Source of the DNA: an uncultured Luminiphilus sp.
GTDB lineage: Bacteria > Pseudomonadota > Gammaproteobacteria > Pseudomonadales > Halieaceae
Assembly (NCBI GenBank): GCA_938084055.1
Contig: CALKDK010000004.1
Location: 62,001-126,000 of the forward strand
Direction: 5' to 3'
Length of the DNA: 64,000 bases
Position numbers and translations under genes: made by a program
Part shown: in pieces, positions 53,527 to 62,594 of the stretch
How the letters are laid out: each line of letters starts with the position of its first letter
How positions within the stretch are numbered: position 1 is the stretch's first letter
The notes under the pieces: generated by a model
The model's input: the letters and a program-made list of their open reading frames with translations, nothing else
Databases searched by the model: none
Told to the model about the DNA's origin: nothing

Positions 53527-54348
53527 TCACTCGGCTTTGTCGGGCAGGTGCACATCCATCTGGGGATAGGGGATGGACAGACCGTTGGCATCGAACTCCA
53601 GCTTCACCTTCTCGGTGGTATCCCAAAGCACCGCCCAATAATCGGCACTGTTGACCCAGGGCCGGACCACAAAGTTGACTGACGAATCGGCCAGTTCTGA
53701 CACCGCAATCACCGGGGCAGGCTCCGCCAGCACCCGATCATCGGCGCTAATAATCTGGTTCAGCAGCTCCTTGGCTTTTTTTAAGTCATCGTCGTAACCC
53801 ACACCAAACACCATATCGACACGGCGTGTGGCCCGGGCCGAGTAATTGGTGATCGTGCCACCGTAAATAGCGCCGTTGGGGATGATCATCTCCCGGTTGT
53901 CACCGGTGCGCAGGGTGGAGCTGAAAATACCGATCATTTCCACAACGCCCGCCGTCCCGGCGACCTCGACAAAGTCACCTGCCTTGAACGGCCGGAAGAT
54001 AATCAGCATGACGCCCGCGGCGAAATTCTGCAGCGAATTCTGCAGCGCCAGGCCCACGGCCAGACCCGCCGCACCCACCAGTGCAATCAATGAGGTGGTA
54101 TCGACGCCCAACTGGTTGAGCGCGGCGATGACCACCACAAGCAATAGAATGGTGCGTGTGATCGAGGCAACAAAATTGACGAGTATCTCGTCCATGCCCG
54201 ATTTATTAAGGAACTTGACCAACACACCGGACAACACGCGGACAACAATCCGGCCCACGATAAAAATGGCAAGGGCAAGGGCGAGGTTGATGGCCCAGGG
54301 AATGACGTAAGTATCCGCCATGGCCGCAACATCCATGTTCTCGAACAT
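53527..54348 (-). CDS. MscS-family mechanosensitive channel
   Basis: 273 residues. Three N-terminal membrane helices (WAINLALALAIFIVGRIVVRVL first), then the pore helix region with GAAGLAVGLALQNSLQNFAAGVMLIIFRPFKAGDFVEV, which includes the Gly/Ala-packed pore and the family signature, and a cytoplasmic beta domain (TLRTGDNREMIIPNGAIYGGTITN). It opens under osmotic downshock. Length is normal for a short MscS. Stands alone with its own promoter in the AT-rich stretch 54349-54400. Confidence 0.95.
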   Translation of the reverse strand: MFENMDVAAMADTYVIPWAINLALALAIFIVGRIVVRVLSGVLVKFLNKSGMDEILVNFVASITRTILLLVVVIAALNQLGVDTTSLIALVGAAGLAVGLALQNSLQNFAAGVMLIIFRPFKAGDFVEVAGTAGVVEMIGIFSSTLRTGDNREMIIPNGAIYGGTITNYSARATRRVDMVFGVGYDDDLKKAKELLNQIISADDRVLAEPAPVIAVSELADSSVNFVVRPWVNSADYWAVLWDTTEKVKLEFDANGLSIPYPQMDVHLPDKAE

Positions 54349-54499
54349 AAATACTCCTTTATTTACTGTTAACTTTTTTAAATATATTTCAGCAAACCGA
54401 GGCTAGCTGATCGGGTCCTGTAGTTCAAATAAATTTATCGACCCAAAAATCCGGGCCAGCGGGCGACCGCCGACCCGAAAGAACCGACCTTGTGCCTGA

Positions 54500-54877
54500 C
54501 TACACGCGGACCAAAGCGCAGAGCTTGTTCCCCGAGGGGTCACGAAGATAGGCGAGATATAGCGGTCCCATACCGCCCTCGCGAATCCCCGGAGGATCCT
54601 CACAGGCCACACCACCACTGCCAAGGCCCGCCGCATGCCAGGCATCCGCTGCCTCGGTTGTACTCGCCGCGAAACCAATCGTTGAGCCGTTACCATGGCC
54701 GGCGGGAGCGCCGTCAATGGGCACACTGATCGCAAAAATTCCCGATTCGGTCAGGTAAAAGACGCGCCCTTTTTCATCAATGACGCCGGGACCGTAGCCC
54801 AACGCTCCGAGGGTCGCGTCGTAAAAGACCTTGGCAGCTTCGATGTCGTTGGCGCCGACCATAATATGACTGAACAT
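54500..54877 (-). CDS. VOC-superfamily (glyoxalase-like) protein
   Basis: 125 residues, ATG 54877 after AGAGAGGTAAGG. Single VOC module pair: FSHIMVGANDIEAAKVFYDATLGALGYGPG with the first His ligand and YLAYLRDPSGNKLCALVRV at the end. The last metal ligand usually is Glu; here the end reads KLCALVRV, so a Glu at that exact place is not seen and metal binding may differ. Members act in detoxification or antibiotic resistance or are structural. Function not assignable. Confidence 0.88.
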   Translation of the reverse strand: MFSHIMVGANDIEAAKVFYDATLGALGYGPGVIDEKGRVFYLTESGIFAISVPIDGAPAGHGNGSTIGFAASTTEAADAWHAAGLGSGGVACEDPPGIREGGMGPLYLAYLRDPSGNKLCALVRV

Positions 54878-55009
54878 AAACCTTACCTCTCTTCAATTAT
54901 CTGTTGTGTCAGTCACGGCAGCTGCCTCTGCTACAGCGGCCGCTCCGCGGAAGCTCGAGTATGAACGGAAAGTCCGTGATACACCAAGAGAGCCCTGGGG
55001 CGCGGGGGG

Positions 55010-57385
55010 CTACTGCCCTGCTTCGGAACGCAGGTTCGAGTCGAAGAGCTTCAAGATGCGCCGATACTGATCCAGCCAGCTCTCGGGGTGGACGTACCCG
55101 TGGGGCTCAAGGGGATAGGACGCCAGCTCCCAGTTCTGCTTCTCGAGCTCAATAAGACGCTGCGCGAGCCGTACGGAGTCCTTGTAGAAAACGTTGTCAT
55201 CGAGCATGCCATGGCTGATGAGCAAGGCCCCGTTGAAGCCCTCTACAAATTCTATCGGCGAGCTACGATGGTGGGATTCCGGGTCTACCTCAGGGGTATT
55301 GAGGATATTGGCCGTATAGGAATGATTGTAGTGGCGCCAGTCGGTTACGGGTCGCAGCGCAGCGCCAGCGGCAAAGACTTCGGGTGCCTTGAACAGGGCC
55401 ATGAACGCCATAAAACCACCATAAGAGCCGCCATAGACACCGACACGCCCCGGGTCACCCCGGTGTTCCCCAACGAGCCAGCGCACCCCATCGATGAGAT
55501 CCTCGAGTTCCGGGGTACCCATCTGGCGATAGATGGCCGTCCGCCAGTCTCGCCCGTAGCCTCGACTGGCTCGATAATCCATGTCCAGCACATGGTAGCC
55601 ACGGGCCGTCAGAAGGTTGTGGAACATCTGCTCCCGGAAATAATAGGGGAATTTATGGTGGGTATTTTGCGTATACCCCGCCCCGTGCACAAACACGACA
55701 ATGGGACGCAGGGCGTCGCCGGCGACCCGGGCGGGGTAGAATTTTGACCAGACAGGCTGCGCCGCTCCGTGGTGGGAGGGCACGGCAACAATTTCCGGAG
55801 ACTGCCACTCGATCGCCCTGTATGCCTCGGAAATGGTGTCGGTTGCCAGGCTCAACGCCCCGGATGAGAGATTGACCACCGCGGCCTGACTAGGCCGATA
55901 GCTACGCGAATAACGCAACAGGACCCGCTCGCCCCGGGGATGGGCAGCAAAATCCTCAACGCCCAGCAACTCCGTCAACCTGGACAGGTCGCCCGACTCA
56001 AGATCCAGCCTGTAGATATCGTATTCCGTGGGATGTGAACGATTGGCCAGCAGTAAGATCGACTGTGTGCCAGGCAGCCAGGTGACCTGGGAGACCTCGT
56101 AGGTTCCCGATGTGTGCTGGACTGCGTCACCCGTGCCGGAACCCGAGTACAGATGACTGTACCCCGAGGATTCGGAGAGCCACCATGCTCGGTCAGTGTC
56201 GGGTATCCAGCCCAACTCATTGAACTGCCAATTAATCCAGGCTGGGTCCTCGAGATGCTCCAAAAGCGTGAATTCCTGTGCAGCAGCATCGAAGCGAAGT
56301 GTCCAGCGGTCCTTGTTATCAATCGCATGCACCTGCACCAGGGCCCGCCCGCCTTGGGGGTGCCAGACTACCCGGTCAAAGGTAACCGTGCGGGGTGTAT
56401 CGGCATCATGGGGGGTAATACCCTGCTTTTCCTTCAAATCAGACAGGGGATCCACATCCAGTCCAGGCAACATTGCCATACCCAGCTCATGCCGATCCCT
56501 TGTCTGTAAATCGAGCAGCCACAATTTTTGCGGCCGGGGATTATCACGGCCAACCAGCCGGCGAACATCCTCGACATCCACATAGCCTGACCGGGTCACG
56601 TAGCGGGGCATTTTGTCCGGCTTACCATTTCCCTCACCGGCATCGGTCACCACTACGAGTAACCATCGGCCATCGGGGGACAACGCGCTATCGACGAGCT
56701 GGTGGCCCGAACCGAGGTGCCAGGTAGCCGGGCGGAGCAGGTCGGTATCAGCTGCCAATTGACTGTTCTCAAACTGTGCCTCCTGCCAGAGGCGCTCCCG
56801 CTCCAGGGTCGAGAACAGGCGCAGCTGATCACTGGCAAGCGTGTCTTCTGAAACCTGATGGGGTGGGTCGGAAAAGCTAAGTTGGGTCATCGCCTTTGCA
56901 GCGCCATCCACCACCGTGACGCGCCACCACTGATCTTGATACCTGAAAAAAACCGCTTCCCCCGACGCCGAAAATCCGGGACGGCTCACGGGACTGTCTC
57001 CGGCAAAAAGGACGCGCTGGGCGCCATCGCCCAGCTTCCGAAAAACGAGAGCCCCCCCGACGATGCTGACCGCCTGCTGGGTCGCATGATGCACCCTGGG
57101 GTCGGGACCATCAGCTGCTGCAAGCTCTTCAGGGGATACCCGCCGGCCAGCGGAGTCCCCGCCGCCCAGGGCATAGACATCGCGCACGCTGCTGCCGCTG
57201 CGTTTGACCCGGTAGTGATAACCACCGCCATCGAGCTGCCACCACGCCGCCTCCACAGGCGGCCCGATCCAGTCGGGGTCGGCCATAATGGTCTTGAGAT
57301 CGGGGGACGCAACACCCTGGGCTGTCACCAGCAGGCCCAGTGTGCAAAGCACCAGCCGCAGCGTGTGAAAAATGGCCTGGTTCAT
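55010..57385 (-). CDS. Secreted S9 family prolyl oligopeptidase/dipeptidyl peptidase IV-like serine peptidase
   Basis: 791 residues. A signal peptide (LRLVLCTLGLLVTAQGVAS) precedes an N-terminal beta-propeller (DPP-IV-type N region) and a C-terminal alpha/beta-hydrolase. Catalytic Ser in GVYGGSYGGFMAF, Asp in HGMLDDNVFY and His in LEPHGYVHPE are all present in order. It cleaves dipeptides or oligopeptides, usually after Pro, in the periplasm or outside. It starts 334 bases from the divergent D-aminoacylase-like gene, which fits joint peptide use. Confidence 0.92.
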   Translation of the reverse strand: MNQAIFHTLRLVLCTLGLLVTAQGVASPDLKTIMADPDWIGPPVEAAWWQLDGGGYHYRVKRSGSSVRDVYALGGGDSAGRRVSPEELAAADGPDPRVHHATQQAVSIVGGALVFRKLGDGAQRVLFAGDSPVSRPGFSASGEAVFFRYQDQWWRVTVVDGAAKAMTQLSFSDPPHQVSEDTLASDQLRLFSTLERERLWQEAQFENSQLAADTDLLRPATWHLGSGHQLVDSALSPDGRWLLVVVTDAGEGNGKPDKMPRYVTRSGYVDVEDVRRLVGRDNPRPQKLWLLDLQTRDRHELGMAMLPGLDVDPLSDLKEKQGITPHDADTPRTVTFDRVVWHPQGGRALVQVHAIDNKDRWTLRFDAAAQEFTLLEHLEDPAWINWQFNELGWIPDTDRAWWLSESSGYSHLYSGSGTGDAVQHTSGTYEVSQVTWLPGTQSILLLANRSHPTEYDIYRLDLESGDLSRLTELLGVEDFAAHPRGERVLLRYSRSYRPSQAAVVNLSSGALSLATDTISEAYRAIEWQSPEIVAVPSHHGAAQPVWSKFYPARVAGDALRPIVVFVHGAGYTQNTHHKFPYYFREQMFHNLLTARGYHVLDMDYRASRGYGRDWRTAIYRQMGTPELEDLIDGVRWLVGEHRGDPGRVGVYGGSYGGFMAFMALFKAPEVFAAGAALRPVTDWRHYNHSYTANILNTPEVDPESHHRSSPIEFVEGFNGALLISHGMLDDNVFYKDSVRLAQRLIELEKQNWELASYPLEPHGYVHPESWLDQYRRILKLFDSNLRSEAGQ

Positions 57386-57719
57386 ACTGTCCTCCTAAAT
57401 CAGGGCTTCAAAATCCACAGTCGGATAAACAGGGGATATAAGGCGTTGCACTGCAGGCCAACCCCGTCGCCGCACCACCTGCCCGGGTCCGTTAGCCGCC
57501 TCAGGCAACACGGGCATCCGCCAAAGACGCTCCTGGTCAACTAGTCATCTAACAGCACCCCAAAGCATAACCTGACCCGAACCCCGGTGCGCGTACCACG
57601 ACACCCAGCAGTCGTCGCGCCTGCCCGGATGGGCCCACCCTTCCTACCGGCAAACACACTGCCAAGGATGCAACAGGGATGCTACCTTATCGGGTAAAAC
57701 ACCGTAGGAGTGCCGACAC
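57386..57719. other. Divergent intergenic region
   Basis: 334 bp between the S9 peptidase (minus) and D-aminoacylase-like (plus) genes. It must hold both promoters. GTAGGAG upstream of 57720 serves as ribosome site. No operator, repeat or small gene was recognised. Confidence 0.5.
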
Positions 57720-59408
57720 ATGGCAACTCAAAGATCCCTTCTGGGCCCTGCCGCCGCGCTGTTACTCATGCTCCTGACTGCGTGCAGCCCAAACCAACCG
57801 GCGCATTTCGACACCCTTATTCTGGGTGGCACGGTCTACGATGGAACCGGCAAGCCCCCCTATACCGGTGATGTCGGCATTGTTGGAGACCGTATCCAAT
57901 CCCTTGGGGCGCTGCAGGATGCCACTGCAGAAACGATTATCGACGCCAGGGGCAAGGCCGTCAGCCCGGGCTTCATCAACATGATTGGTTGGGGTGTCAC
58001 AAGCCTGATCGAAGACGGCCGTGGCCTGAGTGATGTCTCCCAGGGCATTACCCTGGAAGTCTTCGGCGAGGGCAACTCAATGGGGCCGCTCAGCCCCGCC
58101 ATGAAGCGGGAATTCCCCAAATACTGGAGCGGTATTGAGCCCAGCTGGACCACCCTTGGCGAGTACCTTGAGTTTCTCGAGTCCCGGGGCGTGTCGCCCA
58201 ACGTCGCCTCATTTATTGGCGCCACGACACCCAGAATCCATGTGCTCGGACGGGATGATACTGACCCTACCCCGGGCCAGCTTGCCGCCATGCAGGAGCT
58301 AGTCCGGGAGGCCATGCGTGAGGGTGCGGTGGGCGTCGCATCATCGCTGATCTACACGCCTGCAAGCTTCGCAGGGACCGATGAGCTGATCGCACTGGCC
58401 CAGGCTGCTGCAGAATATGGTGGCATCTATGCCTCGCATCTGCGCAATGAGGGCAAGCAAATTTTTCCTGCGCTGGAGGAACTGATTACCATAGCGAGGC
58501 AGGCCTCGATAGCAGCCGAGATCTATCATCTCAAAATTGCCCATCCGCCCTCCTGGGGCCGTTTCGACGAGGTCCTTCAACGGATCGAGTCGGCGCGCAA
58601 CGAAGGCCTGCGCATTACGGCCGACATGTACCCTTACCCCGCGGGATCCACGGGACTGGATGCGATCATGCCCGCATGGGTCAAAGCGGGTGGCATTGAT
58701 CGGTGGATAGAGCGGATGAGGGACCCGGAAACCCGACTGCGCCTGGCCGGGGAGATGCGCGAGGATTCAGATGCCTGGGACAACCGGCTTGCCAGTGGCG
58801 GGGCTGACGCCGTGATGCTTGTCGAGTTTCGCAATCCCGCGCTGAAACACCTTGCTGGCAAAACCCTGGCGGAGGTTGCGACTGAACGTGGCCTCAGCGC
58901 CGAGGAAACGGCCATGGATCTTGTTATCGAAGACGGCACCCGGGTGGGTGCCATGTATTTCAACCAGTCAGAGGATGTGGTGCGCCAGGCGGTGCAGCAA
59001 CCCTGGGTCAGTTTCTGTACCGATGCCGTCGCCATAGCGGCGGAGGGTGCGCAGCTACTGAACCACCGTCACCCGCGAACCTACGGTACCTTCCCCAGGA
59101 TACTGGGTCACTACGTGCGCGAGCTGGGCCTGCTGACCCTGGAGGATGCCATACACAGAGCCAGCGGATTACCCGCGACCAACCTCTCACTGAGAGATCG
59201 CGGCTTTCTGCGCGAGGGTTTCTTTGCCGATGTGCTGGTTTTTGATCCCGACACCATTATTGATCGCGCCACCTTCGAGGAGCCCCATCAGTACTCCACC
59301 GGGATGGAGCAGGTTTTGATCAATGGCACCGCGGTTATCAGCAACGGCAAACACACAGGCGCCAAGCCGGGCAGAGTTGTCCGGGGCCCCGGCTGGACGG
59401 GATGGTGA
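57720..59408 (+). CDS. D-aminoacylase-family amidohydrolase, predicted lipoprotein
   Basis: 562 residues; a lipoprotein signal with lipobox LLTAC places it on the membrane face. Amidohydrolase start DTLILGGTVYDGTGKPPYTGDVGIVGDRI and the late FFADVLVFDPDTI fit the D-aminoacylase family. YASHLRNEGKQIFPALEE and EIYHLKIAHPPSWGRFDEVL keep the His and Lys-like metal positions. The N-terminal HxH metal motif usual at PGFIDxHxH is replaced by PGFINMIGWGV, so one metal site is lost. Predicted: hydrolysis of N-acyl amino acids or a related amide. Confidence 0.85.
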   Translation: MATQRSLLGPAAALLLMLLTACSPNQPAHFDTLILGGTVYDGTGKPPYTGDVGIVGDRIQSLGALQDATAETIIDARGKAVSPGFINMIGWGVTSLIEDGRGLSDVSQGITLEVFGEGNSMGPLSPAMKREFPKYWSGIEPSWTTLGEYLEFLESRGVSPNVASFIGATTPRIHVLGRDDTDPTPGQLAAMQELVREAMREGAVGVASSLIYTPASFAGTDELIALAQAAAEYGGIYASHLRNEGKQIFPALEELITIARQASIAAEIYHLKIAHPPSWGRFDEVLQRIESARNEGLRITADMYPYPAGSTGLDAIMPAWVKAGGIDRWIERMRDPETRLRLAGEMREDSDAWDNRLASGGADAVMLVEFRNPALKHLAGKTLAEVATERGLSAEETAMDLVIEDGTRVGAMYFNQSEDVVRQAVQQPWVSFCTDAVAIAAEGAQLLNHRHPRTYGTFPRILGHYVRELGLLTLEDAIHRASGLPATNLSLRDRGFLREGFFADVLVFDPDTIIDRATFEEPHQYSTGMEQVLINGTAVISNGKHTGAKPGRVVRGPGWTGW

Positions 59409-59513
59409 TCGGGATCTTGGGCGACCGACAAAACTGGGCGACAGGGTAATCAGGAAAAGCCGGCACAGCCGCAGTGGGTTACACTTCCCGCCTGCGGTTA
59501 TACCGGTACAAAC

Positions 59514-60092
59514 ATGACTGATTCGCCACTCAAATACCCCTCCCCGAGCGACTGGATTGATTGCGTCATGGGCGATTTTGATGCCTTTCTTCTGGACCAT
59601 GCGGCGGCCGAAAAGAAGGCGTCGGGCATGGCGCTGTCCATGGTGTCCCATTACCCTGACAGGGCGCAGTTGGTGATGGCCATGACTGAACTCGCAGTGG
59701 AGGAAATGGTGCACTTTCGCGAGGTGGTAAAGCTTATCCAGGCGCGGGGCCTGGTCCTCGGTGCAGATGAAAAGGATCCCTACATCAACGCGGTTCGCGG
59801 CCTGATCCGGCAGGGTTCTGACGTCTACCTTTTGGATCGACTTCTGATCGCCGGTGTTATCGAAGCCCGGGGTGCTGAGCGTTTCGGGCTTGTGGCAGCC
59901 GCACTGCCAGAAGGGGAACTGCAAGCCTTCTACCGCTCAATAACGCGGTCTGAATGCCGTCACTTTGAGCTGTTCCTGGATCTGGCAGGCAGCTACTTTG
60001 CCAGTGACCTGATTGCGTCACGCTGGCAGACACTGCTCGATGCCGAGAGCGAGATCATGCGGGGCATGCCCATCCGCGCCGCACTCCATTGA
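59514..60092 (+). CDS. miaE: tRNA-(ms2io6A)-hydroxylase MiaE
   Basis: 192 residues. A ferritin-like di-iron enzyme that hydroxylates the isopentenyl group of ms2i6A37 in tRNAs reading U-starting codons. Seen: DFDAFLLDHAAAEKKASGMALSMVSHYPDR, then MTELAVEEMVHFREV with E-x-x-H ligands, LIAGVIEARGAERFGLV and SECRHFELFLDL with the second Glu/His pair. Length agrees with MiaE. It needs O2, consistent with an aerobic organism. Its stop overlaps the TTG start of the next gene. Confidence 0.93.
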   Translation: MTDSPLKYPSPSDWIDCVMGDFDAFLLDHAAAEKKASGMALSMVSHYPDRAQLVMAMTELAVEEMVHFREVVKLIQARGLVLGADEKDPYINAVRGLIRQGSDVYLLDRLLIAGVIEARGAERFGLVAAALPEGELQAFYRSITRSECRHFELFLDLAGSYFASDLIASRWQTLLDAESEIMRGMPIRAALH

Positions 60093-61423
60093 GAGGCGCG
60101 AGATCCCAACGGGTAGCAAACTACCTGGAGAAGTATGCCATCCTGCCCCTGCATCCCGAGCTGCCCCAGCACTGGCACCGGGTCATGGTGGTGCCCTGCT
60201 TTCGAGAATCCATCCACTTCACCCAGCGTTTGCCAAAACGCGCTGACGACCCCAGGCTACTGGTCATCTGCGTACTCAACCGTCCCGGTAGCGACCCAAA
60301 CACAGCCGCCAACACGCCGCTGCGACAGTTTTTGGAGCGCCATACCAAACAGAAAATCAGCGACGGCTTGCGACTGTGCCGCGTCGCCGACAGCGCCGAT
60401 ATCCTGCTGCTGGATCTCGAACTCATTGAGGGTCCCACCCCGGAACAACAGGGCGTGGGCAGGGCCCGTCGCGTAGGATGTGACCTTGCCCTGTGGCTGA
60501 TGGACACCGGACGGATTACCTCCCGCTGGATTCTGTCCAGTGATGCTGATGCCAAGTGGCCTGAACATTTTATCTCGCACCGCTGGCCCGAGGATGCCGT
60601 CGCATTCACGCTGCCTTTCGAGCATGACGTGGACCTAAAAACTGAACTTGGCAGAGCAACGCTTATCTATGAAATTTGGCTGCATGCCTACGTCCGAGGT
60701 CTTGAGGAAGCCAACTCACCCTATGCATTCCATACCCTGGGTAGTTGCTGCGGATTTCATGCGGATGCCTACGCGGCGGTTCGCGGCGTGCCCCTGCGTG
60801 CTGGCGCCGAGGATTTCTACCTACTGAACAAGCTCTGCAAACTGGGGCAGCTGTACCGGCCCCCGGGGCCGCCGGTCGTTATCGAAGCGAGGACATCTAC
60901 CCGGGTCCCCTTTGGAACCGGGCCTGCTGTACAGCGCCTCCTGCAGCACGAGGATCCGCTCACCACCAATTTTTTTTACCACCCCGACTGTTTTCGAGCC
61001 CTGAAGGCCGTACTGGGCCAGCTGCCCATCTGGCTTGAGAACCCGACCCACGATCTGCAGGTTGTGCTGGGCAGGCAACTGGGCCCCGAGTTAAGCGTCG
61101 TAATCACCAAAGTATTGGCGGACATGGGGTTGTCCGCCGCCATCGGACACGCCCGACGCCAAGGCGCTACGCCGGCTGCTCGGCAGCAACATCTGTCGGT
61201 CTGGTTTGACGGATTTCGCACGCTGAAATTTATTCACGCCCTGCGTCGCAGCGCCCGACCCGATATCAGCTACCTGGAGGCCTGGCAGGATAGCCCGCTC
61301 TGCACAGACCCCCGTGATCCCGGCACACTGCGCCGTGCCATGGCAGCACACTGGGGCTGGAGCCTCAGACAGGACAATCTCGGGCAAGACAATAACGACG
61401 CGCCCGCCATCCCTGTATTGTGA
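60089..61423 (+). CDS. Glycosyltransferase-like protein (GT-A-fold, uncharacterised)
   Basis: 444 residues. TTG at 60089 overlaps the MiaE stop (TTGA). HRVMVVPCFRES and LLVICVLNRPGSDPN near the start and ILSSDADAKWPEHFI in the middle resemble a GT-A fold nucleotide-sugar site with a D-x-D-like Asp pair. HTLGSCCGFHADAYAAVRGVPLRAGAEDFYLLNKLCKLG includes a late E-D-F-Y acid group seen in GT2-type proteins. No membrane segment. Coupling to miaE is common for this protein but the acceptor is unknown. Confidence 0.6.
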   Translation: MRGARSQRVANYLEKYAILPLHPELPQHWHRVMVVPCFRESIHFTQRLPKRADDPRLLVICVLNRPGSDPNTAANTPLRQFLERHTKQKISDGLRLCRVADSADILLLDLELIEGPTPEQQGVGRARRVGCDLALWLMDTGRITSRWILSSDADAKWPEHFISHRWPEDAVAFTLPFEHDVDLKTELGRATLIYEIWLHAYVRGLEEANSPYAFHTLGSCCGFHADAYAAVRGVPLRAGAEDFYLLNKLCKLGQLYRPPGPPVVIEARTSTRVPFGTGPAVQRLLQHEDPLTTNFFYHPDCFRALKAVLGQLPIWLENPTHDLQVVLGRQLGPELSVVITKVLADMGLSAAIGHARRQGATPAARQQHLSVWFDGFRTLKFIHALRRSARPDISYLEAWQDSPLCTDPRDPGTLRRAMAAHWGWSLRQDNLGQDNNDAPAIPVL

Positions 61424-61488
61424 ATGGGTGTATTACCTCTGGCGGCGATTCCACTACACTAGCGGGGTTCGATGACCAGGAATCTACC

Positions 61489-62391
61489 ATGATTGATCGC
61501 GTGATGACCGTGATGCAGGACGATCTCGTCATGCTGGCACTGCCCCTATTTTTTACCGCACTGTTGATTGAGTGGGTTTGGGCGCAAAAGCAGTTCCGAC
61601 CGGTGTATGAAAAACAGGACTTCTGGGCCTCCATGCGCATCATGGTGCTCACGGTCTTTGTCGACCTGCCCCCAAAGTTCATCGGCATCGGCCTGATGTT
61701 TGTTTGTTATGAATTTTCTCCCCTCAGTGGCTGGGTGGGTCGGGGAGCGCCGTGGTGGGTACTGCTCTTCTTTCTGGACGATCTCACCTATTATCTGTTC
61801 CACAGGGGTAATCATGAAGTTCGCTGGATGTGGGCGGGACATGCTTCCCATCACAACTCCCAGTACTACAACCTCGGTACAGCGCTCCGGCAGGGGGTAG
61901 GGGAACGGGTGTCCAAGTACCTGTTCTGGTGTCCACTGGCATTGCTGGGCTTTGATCCCGTCATGATTGTCACCATGATGAGCGTCAGCCTGATATACCA
62001 ATACTGGCTGCATACCGAGGCCATTGACCGGATGCCGCGCTGGTACGAGTTTGTTTTCAACACACCATCCCATCATCGCGTGCATCACGGCTCAAACACC
62101 CGCTATCTCGATCGCAACCATGGCGCAACACTGATCATCTGGGATCGTCTGTTGGGAACCTTTAGCGAGGAACTCCGCTCTGAGCCGGTGCGCTATGGGC
62201 TGACCCAGAATATTGAGTCCCACAAAGTGATGGATGTCGCTTTTGGCGAGTACCAGCGGATGACGCAGGACGTCCACCGCGCCGACCGATGGCAGGATAA
62301 ATTGGCCTACCTGGTCAAAGCGCCGGGCTGGAGCCATGACGGTCCGGATAAGCGCTCCAACACCCTGCGTCGAGAAGCGGGCATCACCTAA
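61489..62391 (+). CDS. Fatty acid hydroxylase/sterol desaturase superfamily membrane protein
   Basis: 300 residues from ATG 61489 (AGGA nine bases upstream). Membrane helices bracket an eight-histidine di-iron site: FHRGNH (HxxxH), HASHH (HxxHH) and HHRVHH (HxxHH). MPRWYEFVFNTPSHHRVHHG and LLGTF with EPVRYGLT are typical of bacterial C-5 sterol desaturase-like and alkylglycerol monooxygenase-like proteins. It hydroxylates or desaturates a lipid with O2. The substrate is not defined; no sterol-synthesis genes are in the window. Confidence 0.9.
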   Translation: MIDRVMTVMQDDLVMLALPLFFTALLIEWVWAQKQFRPVYEKQDFWASMRIMVLTVFVDLPPKFIGIGLMFVCYEFSPLSGWVGRGAPWWVLLFFLDDLTYYLFHRGNHEVRWMWAGHASHHNSQYYNLGTALRQGVGERVSKYLFWCPLALLGFDPVMIVTMMSVSLIYQYWLHTEAIDRMPRWYEFVFNTPSHHRVHHGSNTRYLDRNHGATLIIWDRLLGTFSEELRSEPVRYGLTQNIESHKVMDVAFGEYQRMTQDVHRADRWQDKLAYLVKAPGWSHDGPDKRSNTLRREAGIT

Positions 62392-62494
62392 CGCACCCTG
62401 TGGTTGTACCCCCAACGCCAACGAGGCGCCTCGGGGGATGTGGGCACAGGCCCGGTACCGCTGCCCCAATAGGGTTTTGGCCCCCGCCCCAACC

Positions 62495-62537
62495 TATATT
62501 TCTTTTTAGAATATAAAAATTATTTTATATTCTTTTT
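62495..62537. promoter_or_regulatory. AT-rich triple half-site with a perfect palindrome upstream of cysI
   Basis: AGAATATAAAA (62508-62518) and TTTTATATTCT (62523-62533) are perfect 11-base inverted repeats around ATTA. A third copy of the half-site, TATATTTCT, begins at 62495, and the T-rich blocks TATATTTCTTTTT and TATATTCTTTTT repeat directly 31 bases apart, about three helical turns. The stretch is sharply AT-rich against GC-rich surroundings and lies 58 bases upstream of the cysI start. It is a good candidate operator for the sulfur-assimilation regulator. Confidence 0.75.
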
Positions 62538-62594
62538 GTCCCGCCGTTGATCTGGTTAGAGTGCCGAGTGTTTCCCTGTGACGCGTAGCATTTT

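Noticed and set aside
62422..62433. CGAGGCGCCTCG perfect 12-base palindrome after the fatty acid hydroxylase gene
   Set aside because: Short GC palindromes are expected in GC-rich DNA; no spacing or repeat supports a site.
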